The translations under genes and the position numbers were made by a program. From Balneolales bacterium ANBcel1 (GTDB taxonomy: Bacteria > Bacteroidota > Rhodothermia > Balneolales > Natronogracilivirgulaceae), in contig JARULB010000007.1 of assembly GCA_029688905.1 (NCBI GenBank), forward strand, positions 124,001-188,000: 64,000 nucleotides of DNA, written 5' to 3'. Positions 51,633 through 61,723 of this stretch are shown here, one piece after another (position 1 is the stretch's first letter; every line of letters starts with the position of its first letter). Under the pieces are notes generated by a model. That model did no database searches. It was not told the origin of the DNA and saw only the letters and a list, made by a program, of their open reading frames with translations.

Positions 51633-51899
51633 GATACCTCCCAAGTACACAGAATAAACGTTTCACAGCATCCTGTTACCGCGACTAAGCACCCGTCATC
51701 GCGGCCGAAGGCCGGAGATACAAACCTTCGTGCTATCGGATCAGAAAGGCATTGATCCGAATACACCCGCAACAGAAAAAGGCCAAAAAAGCAAACCCTG
51801 CTTACATTATAATACGTTTCAGACGGTATTTAGTTATACTTGTCCTTACCTTTTCTACTGATTATAACTACAACACGATCACCATTAGACTGCGTTTTT

Positions 51900-52943
51900 T
51901 TGCACATCCGTAATAATTATATCGTCCGGGAACGGGTTTCGCTTAAGGCCTGTAACAGCTTCGGACTGGAAGTCAGTGCCGCATATTATGCCGAAATCAC
52001 TCACCCCGACGAGTTTCTTAAACTTATGGATACCGGGGTTTATCAGACCGGGCCCCGCTTCATCCTCGGCGGGGGCAGTAATGTTCTGTTTTCGGACGAC
52101 TATCAGGGGCTCATTATCAGAAACAACATTCCCGGAATCAGCTTGATTGCTGAAGACGAACAGACCGTCCGTGTTCGCACGGGAGCAGGAGTCGTCTGGG
52201 ACGACCTTGTCCGCCATACCATCGAAAAAGGATGGGGCGGACTGGAGAATCTCTCCATGATTCCCGGCCTTACCGGTGCTGCACCCATCCAGAATATCGG
52301 TGCCTACGGAGTGGAACTCGACCAGGTGTTCTATTCGCTGGATGCCCTTTCTCTGGAAACCGGGCGACAACGGCAATTCCACCGCGAAGAGTGCCGCTTC
52401 GGATACCGGGACAGTATTTTCAAATCCGGTCAAAAAGATCAATGGCTGATCACTTCGGTCACGCTTACACTGAACAAAAAACCGAAGATCAATACGGACT
52501 TCGGTAACCTTGTGGCGGTACTGTCCGGTTGGGGGATCCGCAAACCGGATATCCGGGATATCAGCCGGGCGGTACGTCACATACGGTCAACCAAACTGCC
52601 CGACCCGGCCACTACCGGCAACGCGGGCAGCTTTTTCAAAAACCCGATCGTTCCGGACTCCCGTTATTCGGAATTGCAGAAAATGTACCCGGACTTGCCC
52701 GGCTATCCGTCCGGAAGCAGCCAAATGAAAATCCCGGCGGCCTGGCTCATTGACCATTGCGGGTACAAAGGTTTCCGCTCAGGTGATGCCGGTATCCACG
52801 AGCACCACGCCCTGATCATCGTCAACTACGGAAACGCTACCGGCAGGCAACTGATTGATCTTGCAAAACAGATACAATATTCCGTATTTCAAACGTTTGG
52901 TATTCAACTGGAGCCTGAAGTCAATATTATTGGACCGAAATAA
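51900..52943 (+). CDS. murB: UDP-N-acetylenolpyruvoylglucosamine reductase (MurB)
   Basis: This flavoenzyme of about 347 residues makes UDP-MurNAc for peptidoglycan. FAD-binding motifs are FILGGGSNVLFSD and GLENLSMIPGLTGAAPIQNIGAYG; GYRDSIFK and NAGSFFKNP (catalytic Ser) and the late Glu in LEPEVNIIG complete the type I MurB set. No ATG lies upstream of the conserved CNSFGLEV region. I propose TTG at 51900 as the start; TTG at 51840 is the other in-frame option. Either way it uses a rare start codon. It is divergent from the second tonB. Confidence 0.94.
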   Translation: MHIRNNYIVRERVSLKACNSFGLEVSAAYYAEITHPDEFLKLMDTGVYQTGPRFILGGGSNVLFSDDYQGLIIRNNIPGISLIAEDEQTVRVRTGAGVVWDDLVRHTIEKGWGGLENLSMIPGLTGAAPIQNIGAYGVELDQVFYSLDALSLETGRQRQFHREECRFGYRDSIFKSGQKDQWLITSVTLTLNKKPKINTDFGNLVAVLSGWGIRKPDIRDISRAVRHIRSTKLPDPATTGNAGSFFKNPIVPDSRYSELQKMYPDLPGYPSGSSQMKIPAAWLIDHCGYKGFRSGDAGIHEHHALIIVNYGNATGRQLIDLAKQIQYSVFQTFGIQLEPEVNIIGPK

Positions 52944-53095
52944 TTCCCAGTTCCCTGCCTCTTCCCCATTGGCACGGGATTTGACCGGAACACTACCGGA
53001 CAAATTCCCCCGTAATTTGAGCTTCTTCCGTTTCCCAACAATCAACATTTATCGATTTAAAAAAACCCATCTGCATGGGCCACTTTGTTTCATAC

Positions 53096-54193
53096 ATGAA
53101 GCCTTTCCTGCTGTTTCTCGTACTGTTTGCCATCGGCAATGATTCCAGCATCAGTTACGGAGAGAAGAAAGAGTATGAAGAGGAAGTGATCATCTACACC
53201 ACTTACGGTTATCTGGACGGCGACGAATGGATTGTTCCGATGCGAATCTATGTGGTTGAAGACCGGGATTATCTGGAAAGCCTGGTTACCGGCCTGATTG
53301 GATGGTCTCAAAGCCTCACTCAGGAAGAAAAGGAGATATTCGCATCCCGGATATCGGATTTTGTTAAGGACAGCGAATCGCGTGAAGAGGTGATCTTTGT
53401 TTTTGAAAACGATCCGCAGGAGGAAGCCTTTCAGGTGCAGGATGATGACGGCAATTATCCCCGGACCAACCTGAACGGAATTATCGAAGGCCACATACGC
53501 ATACCGGAAGCCCGTGCGGAGGAATTACTGGATGCACAGAATTCGGACACCGGATGGCTCGAAGTCCGGGTCGTTTCCGATGAACACATCGGCGGGGGAA
53601 GAATCCGGCTGATCGAACCGGCCGGCCTGTCGGTGATTTCCGACATCGACGACACGGTAAAAATCACCGGAATGCCTATGGGGCTGAATTACATCATCCG
53701 AAAAACCTTTCTGGAAGAATACGTTGCGGCACCCGGCATGGCCGATCTCTATCAAACATGGAGTGAGTCCCCGTTCCATTATGTCTCCGGAACTCCCTGG
53801 CAGTTTTACAGACCCCTTACCGCCTTTCTGTTTTCTGAGGAGGCCGGATTTCCACCCGGCTCCATGCATATGAAATTCACACCGAAAAATTTCGGCAGCC
53901 GGATTACCTGGAGCACACTCTCCAATCTTGTGACCAATGAGCTGGTCACCTACGAGCAGAAACTGGAACAAATCAGTACCATTTTCCGCCATTTCCCCGG
54001 CAGGGAATTTGTTCTGATCGGAGACTCCGGCGAGCGGGATCCCGAAGTTTACAGGGAAATCGCCAGGCTATACCCTGATCAGGTCCGGGAAATCTATATA
54101 CGGGATGTCATCAACGACCGGGAGCTAAATCCGGAGCGGCTTGAGGGAATGGCCATCATCCCGGCACCCACATTTGAGCGCACGGACCGGTAA
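53096..54193 (+). CDS. App1/DUF2183-family phosphatidate phosphatase-like protein
   Basis: This protein of about 365 residues has a short signal-like hydrophobic N-terminus (PFLLFLVLFAIG). The C-terminal half carries SDIDDTVKITG (DxDxT catalytic motif, around residues 183-187), YVSGTPWQFYRPL, and LIGDSGERDPEVY, the HAD-like pattern of App1/DUF2183 lipid phosphatases. The N-terminal half is a beta-rich region. It may dephosphorylate a phospholipid or other phosphate ester in the cell envelope. An ATG at 53075 is an alternative start. The gene is convergent with the next one, with 12 bases between stops. Confidence 0.85.
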   Translation: MKPFLLFLVLFAIGNDSSISYGEKKEYEEEVIIYTTYGYLDGDEWIVPMRIYVVEDRDYLESLVTGLIGWSQSLTQEEKEIFASRISDFVKDSESREEVIFVFENDPQEEAFQVQDDDGNYPRTNLNGIIEGHIRIPEARAEELLDAQNSDTGWLEVRVVSDEHIGGGRIRLIEPAGLSVISDIDDTVKITGMPMGLNYIIRKTFLEEYVAAPGMADLYQTWSESPFHYVSGTPWQFYRPLTAFLFSEEAGFPPGSMHMKFTPKNFGSRITWSTLSNLVTNELVTYEQKLEQISTIFRHFPGREFVLIGDSGERDPEVYREIARLYPDQVREIYIRDVINDRELNPERLEGMAIIPAPTFERTDR

Positions 54194-54205
54194 CATACTT
54201 CGGAC

Positions 54206-55696
54206 TTACCCTTTCCTTCCCTTTTCCAGGAAGCGGGTCTGCATGCGATCGGTGAAATCGATCGCCGTATCGGAGTAGATATCAATCAGATTCCGGTTGA
54301 AGATTTCGCGGGTGATATATATTCCGGCCTGTTTCCAGTCGGGAAACTGCGCGATCCGGTCCAGTGCATCCAGATAGGCGTTTTCATCCCCTCCGAACAG
54401 CTCTTCTACAAATTCCGCCTCCATATCGCTCGCATACTTTCGGATTTCATCGAGCCTGAATCTGTCGGCATGAGATGGATCGCCGGGTGCGCCACTTTCG
54501 TCGTCCTCCTCCGTATCCATGCCGGAGAAACGCTGCCAAATCGGGACATCCTCTTCGTCTTCGCTCTTTCGGTGGCCGCTCAGTTTTTCAAACAGCGGCT
54601 CTTCCTCCTCGTCTTCCTCCCCGTTATCTGATTTGAGATTTTCATAAAGCGGCCGGTCCTCCTCATCCGTCTCGTCTTTCCGGAACCGGGCCAACAGATT
54701 CTCTTCCCTTTCCGCTTCGCTTTGCTGGAATCGCGACGCCGATTGCCGGCTTTCGGATTTTTGAAGGGTGGATGCTTTCTGCTGCTCCGATTCGCCGTCC
54801 TCTTTCTCCGTTTTCCGGTAATCCTCCGAATGAGCCTGATCCCTGCCTGATTCCGTCGGTTGCCGGCCGGTTTCGCCCCCGGGCGACTGTTCCTTTTTTA
54901 GCGCGGTTTCCCGGACGCCGGCACTCCCGGCTTTACCGATGCCTCCTGAGTCCGTCCTGGAATCTTCGCTCTCATCCTCAAGGGGCGGTCTTGACAGGAT
55001 TTCGATCAGCCGGCCCCGAGGAACGGGCTCCTGCTCAAGCCTGAAATGACGCGCAATACCGGGTTGCGCCTTGTCCATAAAAAAACGGGCAAACAGGTCC
55101 GGCTCAATACGCTCCCCGATCAGCTCAAACCACGGCTCAAACAACTGCGCCCAGTTGAGGGAGGTATAGTGGCTGGTCACCCGTTCGTCAAGTCGCTGCA
55201 CGATACGTACAGCCTGCTCTCTTGTCAGTGTGTCGCGCTCTTTCTTCTCCATGAAACGGGGTATGGCCGAAGCGAAATAGCTGTAGACGACGATCCATTC
55301 GCAGCGCTCCCGCACCGCCTCGAGATCCAGCCGGTCATCGGATCCGAAAATATACTCCGGGATGGTTTCTCTCGGGGTGATCAGGAGTTCGAGGAGATCT
55401 CCGACCGCCGACTCAATCACCGGTCTGGCGTAGCTTCCGGGCAGGCGTGTCTCCTCCCGGATGGTGCCGAGAAAGGTCCGCCATGACTCCCTGACCGAAT
55501 CGGCATGCATATTGGCCCAATCGCTTTCGGGAGGCTGAAGGGTGTCCTGCAGATTCCGGATCAGCTCCAGGCGTATGCGGGCGGTGAGAAAATCGGGGAA
55601 ACCGGCTTCCACCAGTTCGGCCTGCGAAAAAAACTCGCGGCCACTGCTCAGCTTGTTCAAATAGTGATCGGTGATGGTACGGATGAGTCGTTCCAT
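54206..55696 (-). CDS. Large acidic protein of unknown function with disordered middle
   Basis: This protein of about 496 residues has an all-helical N-terminal domain (to about 240). A long low-complexity segment (about 250-400) rich in Glu, Ser, Asp and Arg follows, including DEEDEEPLFEKLSGH and repeated FEKL/YENL-type motifs. The C-terminal helical domain (EFVEELFGGDENAYLDALDRIAQF) resembles ends of conserved Bacteroidota hypothetical proteins. There is no signal or membrane helix. The repeated short motifs in the linker look like partner-binding sites. No function can be assigned. It is divergent from the CcmA-like gene. Confidence 0.8.
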   Translation of the reverse strand: MERLIRTITDHYLNKLSSGREFFSQAELVEAGFPDFLTARIRLELIRNLQDTLQPPESDWANMHADSVRESWRTFLGTIREETRLPGSYARPVIESAVGDLLELLITPRETIPEYIFGSDDRLDLEAVRERCEWIVVYSYFASAIPRFMEKKERDTLTREQAVRIVQRLDERVTSHYTSLNWAQLFEPWFELIGERIEPDLFARFFMDKAQPGIARHFRLEQEPVPRGRLIEILSRPPLEDESEDSRTDSGGIGKAGSAGVRETALKKEQSPGGETGRQPTESGRDQAHSEDYRKTEKEDGESEQQKASTLQKSESRQSASRFQQSEAEREENLLARFRKDETDEEDRPLYENLKSDNGEEDEEEEPLFEKLSGHRKSEDEEDVPIWQRFSGMDTEEDDESGAPGDPSHADRFRLDEIRKYASDMEAEFVEELFGGDENAYLDALDRIAQFPDWKQAGIYITREIFNRNLIDIYSDTAIDFTDRMQTRFLEKGRKG

Positions 55697-55787
55697 GGGC
55701 TGGGTCTCGTTTGGGAAATTATTCGGCAAGATACAGTTTTCAAACGAATTCGTTGGTCGTTTTCGTCACTCTGCTTACTTTAATGGC

Positions 55788-56459
55788 ATGATAACAGCAG
55801 AGTGCCATGAACTTGGGAAGCGTTTCGGAAAAACCATTGTTTTCAGGGGTGTGAACCTCCGGTTTGAGGGGCCAGCCGTCATCGGGATTCAGGGTGCTAA
55901 CGGAAGCGGGAAATCGACATTGCTCAAGTGCCTCTCCGGACTCCTGAGGCCGAGTGAAGGGCGCGTCACATGGCACATCCGGGGAAAGCAAGTCAAGCTG
56001 CAGCAGATCCGTTACCAAATCGGCTTTACCGCGCCGCACATACAGATGTATCACGATCTGACCGTAAGCGAAAATCTCTCCTTTCTGCAGCGCGTTCGCC
56101 CGGCTCTTCCCGAACCTGAGATACCCCACTTTGCAGATAGTCCGGACCGACTGGCAGCCGTCACGGGCATCGGACATCTGGCGGATCAACCGTACGGAAC
56201 CCTCTCCTCCGGCCAGCAACAGCGTGTGCGCCTGGCCGGTGCATTGGTCTCCGCCCCACCCGTGCTGATGCTCGACGAACCCGGCACAAACCTGGACCGT
56301 GACGGAATCGCCCTGGTGAATGACATCATCATCCACCAGAAAAACGCCGGCGGGATGGTGTTTCTCGCATCCAACCGCCAGGAGGAACTCGACCTTTGCG
56401 AGCGGATCGTCGACCTGCAATCCCTTTCCTCCACCGACACACGGCAGGTTGCAGATTGA
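55788..56459 (+). CDS. ABC transporter ATP-binding protein (CcmA-like)
   Basis: This ATPase of about 223 residues has Walker A GANGSGKST, signature LSSGQQQRVRLAGAL, Walker B VLMLDEPGTNLD, and a switch His replaced by NRQEE. The N-terminus AECHELGKRFGKTIVFRGVNL and short overall length resemble CcmA of the heme/cytochrome c maturation exporter. No ccmB or ccmC gene follows, so CcmA identity is tentative; an orphan small ABC ATPase is the alternative. Cytochrome c maturation is needed by the cbb3 oxidase in this genome. Confidence 0.72.
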   Translation: MITAECHELGKRFGKTIVFRGVNLRFEGPAVIGIQGANGSGKSTLLKCLSGLLRPSEGRVTWHIRGKQVKLQQIRYQIGFTAPHIQMYHDLTVSENLSFLQRVRPALPEPEIPHFADSPDRLAAVTGIGHLADQPYGTLSSGQQQRVRLAGALVSAPPVLMLDEPGTNLDRDGIALVNDIIIHQKNAGGMVFLASNRQEELDLCERIVDLQSLSSTDTRQVAD

Positions 56460-56521
56460 CGCGAGACGCAAGGCTCAAGCTCCACGGAACCACAATTTCA
56501 ACGATGACACAAAGACATAAC

Positions 56522-57619
56522 ATGATCGATTACAACGACCGCAAACTTGCCGAACTCATCCTTACTCACAGCGTTGACCTCGGGGAAGGAGAGCGCATAT
56601 TGATCAATCTCATCGGGTTCAACGGAATCGGGCTGGCACGCGCTCTGGTAGTCGGAGCCAGGGAGCGCAACGCCCTGCCCTATGTGGATATTGCGGATTC
56701 CGATATCCAGCGCTTGCTGCTGGAGACCGGGGACGAATCGTTCTGGAAAGATCAGGCCGAGGTCGGCGGACTCCCTTTGATGAAGCGGATGGATGCCTAT
56801 GTGGGCATTCGCGCTTCGGAAAATATTTACGAAACCTCGGGGGTGTCTTCGTCGGCAAACGAGGCCTTTCAGCGCCACTACCTCCAGCCCGTCCACTTTG
56901 AAGAGCGTGTCAAAAAGACAAAGTGGTGCGTGCTGCGCTATCCCTCTGCCGCCTTTGCCATGAACGCCCGTATGTCCACCGCCGCATTTACCGACTTCTT
57001 CTACCGCGCCTGTCTGCTCGATTATGCCAGGCTCAGGGATGCCATGAAGCCGCTGGAGGAACGCCTTCGCAAGGCGAGTGAGGTGCATCTAAAGGGAAGC
57101 GGTACCGACATCCGGCTGCATGTGGACGGGCAGGAGTGGGTTAGCTGCCATGGAACCCGCAACATACCGGATGGCGAACTGTTTTCATCACCGCTGATCG
57201 ACTCGGTCAACGGCACCATCCGCTATGCCCCAAGCGTCTATCAGGGGAAACCGTTCGACTTCGTATCACTGACCGTAAAGGACGGTGTGGTGATCGACTC
57301 CGACGCTTCCGACCGGAAGACCCTCGAATGCATCCTGGATACCGATGAAGGAGCACGCCGGTTCGGGGAGTTCAGTTTCGGGACCAATCCCGTCATTGAG
57401 AGCCCCATGTACGATATTCTCTTCGATGAGAAGATTTACGGATCCAACCATCTGACACTCGGGCAGGATTACGATGAAGCCCCCAACGGCAACAAAAGCC
57501 AGATTCACTGGGATCTCGTTTGCATCGGGGCGGATGTCTACCTTGACGGAGAATGCATCCGGAAAGGGCGGCGGTTCCTGCCACAGGACCTTCACGGGCT
57601 GAATCCGGAGCAGTTCTAA
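56522..57619 (+). CDS. M29-family aminopeptidase
   Basis: This protein of about 365 residues shows the thermophilic aminopeptidase (AmpS/T) pattern: NIPDGELFSSP with a metal-binding Glu, FGEFSFGTNPVIESPM, SNHLTLGQ with a metal His, and NKSQIHWDLV with the His-x-Asp ligands. These cytoplasmic metallo-aminopeptidases remove N-terminal residues from peptides. I use the ATG at 56522 that opens the conserved DYNDRKLAELIL; 56504 is an alternative. It lies 62 bases after the CcmA-like gene and is convergent with purU. Confidence 0.92.
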   Translation: MIDYNDRKLAELILTHSVDLGEGERILINLIGFNGIGLARALVVGARERNALPYVDIADSDIQRLLLETGDESFWKDQAEVGGLPLMKRMDAYVGIRASENIYETSGVSSSANEAFQRHYLQPVHFEERVKKTKWCVLRYPSAAFAMNARMSTAAFTDFFYRACLLDYARLRDAMKPLEERLRKASEVHLKGSGTDIRLHVDGQEWVSCHGTRNIPDGELFSSPLIDSVNGTIRYAPSVYQGKPFDFVSLTVKDGVVIDSDASDRKTLECILDTDEGARRFGEFSFGTNPVIESPMYDILFDEKIYGSNHLTLGQDYDEAPNGNKSQIHWDLVCIGADVYLDGECIRKGRRFLPQDLHGLNPEQF

Positions 57620-57627
57620 CCGGCCGC

Positions 57628-58521
57628 TTATTGAAACACGATGGTCCGGTTCTCAAACACCAGCGTCCGGCGCTGCAAATGATGCCATATCGCCCTGGCA
57701 AGGACGACCTTCTCCAGATCCCTTCCCTTGCGCGCCAGATCCTCCACCGAATGGCGATGGTTTACGTGGATGACATCCTGCTCGATAATCGGGCCCTCGT
57801 CCAGGTCTGCCGTCACATAATGGCTGGTTGCGCCAATGATTTTCACTCCACGCTCAAAAGCGGAGTGGTACGGCTTGGCGCCGGGGAAAGCCGGCAGGAA
57901 CGAATGGTGAATATTGATGATTCGGCCGGGGTAATCGGAGACGAAATCATCCGAAAGGATCTGCATATACCGCGCCAGGACCATCACATCGATGCGGTAT
58001 TCCGCCAGGAGCTTCTTCTGCATCTCTTCGGCTTTGCGCTTATGTTCCCTGGCAACGTTAATCTGGTGATAGTCGATTCCGTATCGATCGGCTACCCGTT
58101 TCATATCCGCATGGTTGCTGATGATCAGGGGAATCTCCACATGCCACTCGCCGCTGTCGTAACGGGCCAGCATATCGTGCAGGCAGTGGCCGTAGCGGGA
58201 TACAAAAATCGCCATGCGCGGCTTTTCCCTCGAAAAGAAAAGCTGCCAGCTCATATCGAACGGTTTGGCAATCTGCTCGGAAAACTCCTTGCGGATATCA
58301 TCATCCGGAATCAGAAACCCGTTCAGGTCCCACTCCACCCGCATGAAAAAAACTTTTTTCAGCTTGTCCACATGCTGGTCTATCTCCAGGATATTCCCGT
58401 TATTATGGGCCAGAAACCGGGTCACCGCCGAGACCAGCCCTTTTTTATCCGGACAGTGGATGAGTACGATCGCCGAGTTTCTTCCGCCATTGGTAGAGCC
58501 TGCTTCCATATCTGCTGCCAT
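57628..58521 (-). CDS. purU: Formyltetrahydrofolate deformylase (PurU)
   Basis: This protein of about 297 residues has an N-terminal ACT domain (VLIHCPDKKGLVSAV, NGNILEIDQHVD) and a formyltransferase-fold domain: IPLIISNHAD, RYMQILSDDFV, IINIHHSFLPAFPGAKPYH, and GATSHYVTADLDEGPII. It hydrolyses 10-formyl-THF to formate and THF, balancing one-carbon pools for purine synthesis. The first codon of the longest frame is TTG at 58539; ATG at 58521 is chosen. It is convergent with the aminopeptidase gene, with 8 bases between stops. Confidence 0.95.
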   Translation of the reverse strand: MAADMEAGSTNGGRNSAIVLIHCPDKKGLVSAVTRFLAHNNGNILEIDQHVDKLKKVFFMRVEWDLNGFLIPDDDIRKEFSEQIAKPFDMSWQLFFSREKPRMAIFVSRYGHCLHDMLARYDSGEWHVEIPLIISNHADMKRVADRYGIDYHQINVAREHKRKAEEMQKKLLAEYRIDVMVLARYMQILSDDFVSDYPGRIINIHHSFLPAFPGAKPYHSAFERGVKIIGATSHYVTADLDEGPIIEQDVIHVNHRHSVEDLARKGRDLEKVVLARAIWHHLQRRTLVFENRTIVFQ

Positions 58522-58677
58522 TAGTCTGTGGTACCGCAAACGGGTCTCCGAATGGTTCCGGGAAAGCCCCCGCTTTTGTTAATGAATCAATTGGTGCAAG
58601 GGATGCCGTCGTTCAACAAGCGGAAGTTCGAAAAAAAACCGGTCGCGCCGAATTCGGCACCCGTGCAATGGGTGAAA

Positions 58678-58714
58678 ATAAAAAAAGGTGACAACATTAT
58701 CGCCATCACCTTTT
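58678..58714 (-). terminator. Intrinsic terminator of clpB
   Basis: On the minus strand AAAAGGTGA and TCACCTTTT form a 9-bp stem with a 14-base loop, followed by more T residues. It lies about 57 bases after the clpB stop. Confidence 0.88.
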
Positions 58715-58770
58715 CAAACAGGAGCGCCGGCGCCGTTTCCGGTACGCCGCAGGGCAACAGGCTGTGAGCT

Positions 58771-61404
58771 TTACTCCGACCACGCCTCAACGTCATCAAA
58801 CACCTCGACAAAGACAAGCTTGTCGCCGCTCTTGTCGACGTTGACCTCATAGGTCACTTCGGTGTCATCCGCCCGGGAGATCAGCAGCGATGCCAGCTTG
58901 TTGGTAACCTCCCGCTGGATCAACCTCTTGAGCGGCCGCGCGCCAAACTGGGGATCGTAGCCGCGCTCGGCGAGCCAGCGCCGCACATCATCCCCGATAC
59001 GGAGGGTGATATGCTTCTTCTGAAGCATCTTGTCGACCCGCTGCAACTGGATGTCCACAATACGGCGAATCTCATCCCTGCCAAGCGGATGGAAGACGAT
59101 GATATCGTCGATTCGGTTGAGGAATTCGGGCCGGATGGTCTGCTTCAGGGTAGCCAGCAACCGTGACTGCAGCTCATCGTACTCCTTGTCAGAGAGTTCG
59201 CCTTTCGACTCCTCGATTTTTTTGCGGATTTCCTGTGAGCCGATGTTGCTGGTCATGATCACAATGGTGTTGGTGAAATCAACGGTTACGCCCTTGTTGT
59301 CGGTCAGGCGCCCGTCATCCAGCAGCTGCAACAGGACGTTGAACACGTCCGGGTGCGCCTTTTCGATTTCATCCAGCAGCACCACCGAATAGGGTTTGCG
59401 GCGAACCGCCTCGGTAAGCTGGCCGCCTTCATCATATCCCACGTACCCCGGAGGGGCCCCGACCAGGCGGCTGACGCTGTGCCGCTCCATGTACTCACTC
59501 ATATCGATGCGTACCATCGCGTTTTCATCATCAAACAGGTAGTCGGCCAGTGTGCGGGCCAGCTCGGTCTTGCCCACACCGGTGGAACCCAGGAAGATGA
59601 ACGAACCGATAGGCCGGGAGATGTCCTGCAGGCCGGCACGTGAACGGCGCACGGCATGGGATACGGCATCGATGGCCTGGTCCTGGCCGATCACCCGCCG
59701 ATGCAGCTCATCCTCCATCGACAGCAGTTTTATCCGTTCGCTTTGAAGCATTTTCCGAACGGGAATGCCGGTCCAGCGCGACACGATTTCCGCGATGTGA
59801 TCCGCTTCCACCTCCTCTTTGAGCATGGGCGATTCCGCCTGCATGGCCGCGAGCTTCTCCCTGGTCTGCTCCAGCTCTTTTTCCAGATTGTTGATGGTGC
59901 CGTAGCGAAGTTCCGCCACCTTTTCGTAATCGCCGGTGCGCTCGGCCTTATCGGCTTCGTTCCTGGCGGTTTCAATGGCCTGCTTCATACCCCGGATAGA
60001 CTGAATCAGATCTCGCTCGCTGTTCCAGCGCGATTTCAGCTCCTTGTATTTCTCGTTCAGGTCGGCCAGCTCGCGGTTCAGTTCCTCCAGCTTTGTTTCG
60101 TCCTGTTCGCGTTTGATGGCTTCGCGCTCGATTTCGAGCTGGCGGATCTGCCGGTCGATGTTGTCGAGTTCTTCGGGCATGGAGTCGATTTCGATTCGCA
60201 GCCGGGATGCGGCCTCATCCATGAGGTCAATGGCCTTGTCGGGCAGGAACCGCGCGGAGATGTACCGGTGTGACAGTTCGGACGCGGCGATGATGGCCCC
60301 GTCGGTGATTCTCACACCATGGTGCAGCTCGTACTTCTCCTTGAGTCCGCGCATTATGGAGATGGTATCCTCCACCGACGGCTCCCCCACATAAACGGTT
60401 TGCAGGCGCCGTTCAAGCGCTTTGTCCTTTTCGATAAACTTGCGGTACTCGGTCAGTGTAGTGGCACCAATGGCGCGCAGTTCTCCGCGTGCCAGGCTCG
60501 GTTTGAGGATGTTGGCGGCGTCCATGGCCCCTTCCGAAGCACCGGCTCCCACGAGGGTATGGATTTCGTCGATAAACAGGATGATCTCTCCTTCGGCATC
60601 GATTACTTCCTTGACCACCGCCTTGAGCCGGTCTTCGAACTCACCGCGGTATTTGGCGCCAGCCACCAGTGCGCCCATGTCAAGTGCCAGAACCCGCTTC
60701 GATTTGAGTCCCTCCGGAACATCCCCCTGGATGATCCGCAGGGCGAGGCCTTCGGCAATAGCCGTTTTACCGACACCCGGCTCCCCGACAAGCACCGGAT
60801 TGTTCTTGGTGCGGCGGGTCAGTATCTGCATGATACGACGGATTTCCTGATCTCGCCCGATGACCGGATCCAGTTTGTTTTTCTCCGCGAGCTCGTTGAG
60901 ATCATTGGCGTATTTCTTAAGTGCCTGATAGCGCCCTTCCGCGTTTGGGTCATCCACCTTTTGACTTCCCCTCACCTCCTGCAACACATTCATGATAACC
61001 TCGCGCTTCACCCCCTGATCCTTGAGCAGACGCGAAACCGGACTGTCCTGCTCAACCAGAGCCAGCAGTACATGCTCGGAACTGACATACTCGTCCCCGA
61101 ACTCCGAAGCCGACTTGGATGCCTTGTCAAACAGCGCCCTGGTATCGTTCGACATATACTGACCCGATACCGAGGCACCCTTAACAACTGGCACCTTTTT
61201 GAGGAGATCCTCCAGACTGTTTTCGAGGCTGCTCATGGAAACCCCTATCTTTTGCAGAATGGTGACCGAAATATTTGAGGGGTCGGAAATAAGAGCTTTC
61301 ATGAGGTGCACCGGTTCCAGTGACTGGTGTCCTTGATCCGCGGCCAGCTCAAGCGCCGATTGAATAGCTTCCTGTGCCTTTACTGTGAATTTGTTCAGAT
61401 TCAT
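58771..61404 (-). CDS. clpB: Disaggregase chaperone ClpB
   Basis: This 877-residue AAA+ protein has a Clp N-terminal repeat domain (1-145), a first AAA domain with GEPGVGKT (207-214) and LFIDEIH, a coiled-coil middle domain (about 400-530) rich in Glu and Lys, and a second AAA domain with GSTGVGKT and [12 protein letters not shown]. Length and the presence of the middle domain mark ClpB rather than ClpA/C. It extracts polypeptides from aggregates together with DnaK/DnaJ. It is followed by its own terminator. A cbpA-type dnaJ gene lies 319 bases upstream on the same strand. Confidence 0.97.
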   Translation of the reverse strand: MNLNKFTVKAQEAIQSALELAADQGHQSLEPVHLMKALISDPSNISVTILQKIGVSMSSLENSLEDLLKKVPVVKGASVSGQYMSNDTRALFDKASKSASEFGDEYVSSEHVLLALVEQDSPVSRLLKDQGVKREVIMNVLQEVRGSQKVDDPNAEGRYQALKKYANDLNELAEKNKLDPVIGRDQEIRRIMQILTRRTKNNPVLVGEPGVGKTAIAEGLALRIIQGDVPEGLKSKRVLALDMGALVAGAKYRGEFEDRLKAVVKEVIDAEGEIILFIDEIHTLVGAGASEGAMDAANILKPSLARGELRAIGATTLTEYRKFIEKDKALERRLQTVYVGEPSVEDTISIMRGLKEKYELHHGVRITDGAIIAASELSHRYISARFLPDKAIDLMDEAASRLRIEIDSMPEELDNIDRQIRQLEIEREAIKREQDETKLEELNRELADLNEKYKELKSRWNSERDLIQSIRGMKQAIETARNEADKAERTGDYEKVAELRYGTINNLEKELEQTREKLAAMQAESPMLKEEVEADHIAEIVSRWTGIPVRKMLQSERIKLLSMEDELHRRVIGQDQAIDAVSHAVRRSRAGLQDISRPIGSFIFLGSTGVGKTELARTLADYLFDDENAMVRIDMSEYMERHSVSRLVGAPPGYVGYDEGGQLTEAVRRKPYSVVLLDEIEKAHPDVFNVLLQLLDDGRLTDNKGVTVDFTNTIVIMTSNIGSQEIRKKIEESKGELSDKEYDELQSRLLATLKQTIRPEFLNRIDDIIVFHPLGRDEIRRIVDIQLQRVDKMLQKKHITLRIGDDVRRWLAERGYDPQFGARPLKRLIQREVTNKLASLLISRADDTEVTYEVNVDKSGDKLVFVEVFDDVEAWSE

Positions 61405-61723
61405 AACTCTAAATTGTTTTGTGTGACAGGGTCATCACCTTTTGCCTGAACGATTGGCCGCTTTTACGGGTATCTGCACTGCCGGCTTATGTGATTCCTT
61501 CTGTCGAAATTCATTTTCCTGAAATCGTTGCCAAATTCATACCATATATGCTGCGCCAAAGCGAATATGACGATATGGCAGATCAGGCGACTTTCGGTAT
61601 CTGCCCGACTGCTTTCACCGGCGCAAATGCGGTATGGCGGATCTATCACGCCTGGAATGATATATACGGCAATTCCGCCTCCTTCCGCCACCTGAATGAG
61701 AACTACGCATCATCCGGTCTTTT
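61405..61723. other. Intergenic region between dnaJ and clpB
   Basis: These 319 bases should hold the clpB promoter and the end of the dnaJ transcript. I see no CIRCE element (TTAGCACTC...GAGTGCTAA) and no clear T-tract terminator. Short open frames here are on the wrong strand and featureless. Confidence 0.35.

Noticed and set aside
60319-61278. A 319-codon plus-strand frame over clpB
   Set aside because: It is antisense to clpB and has no domain or ribosome binding site.
61405-61723. CIRCE heat-shock operator ahead of clpB
   Set aside because: No TTAGCACTC-N9-GAGTGCTAA-like repeat is present in the region.
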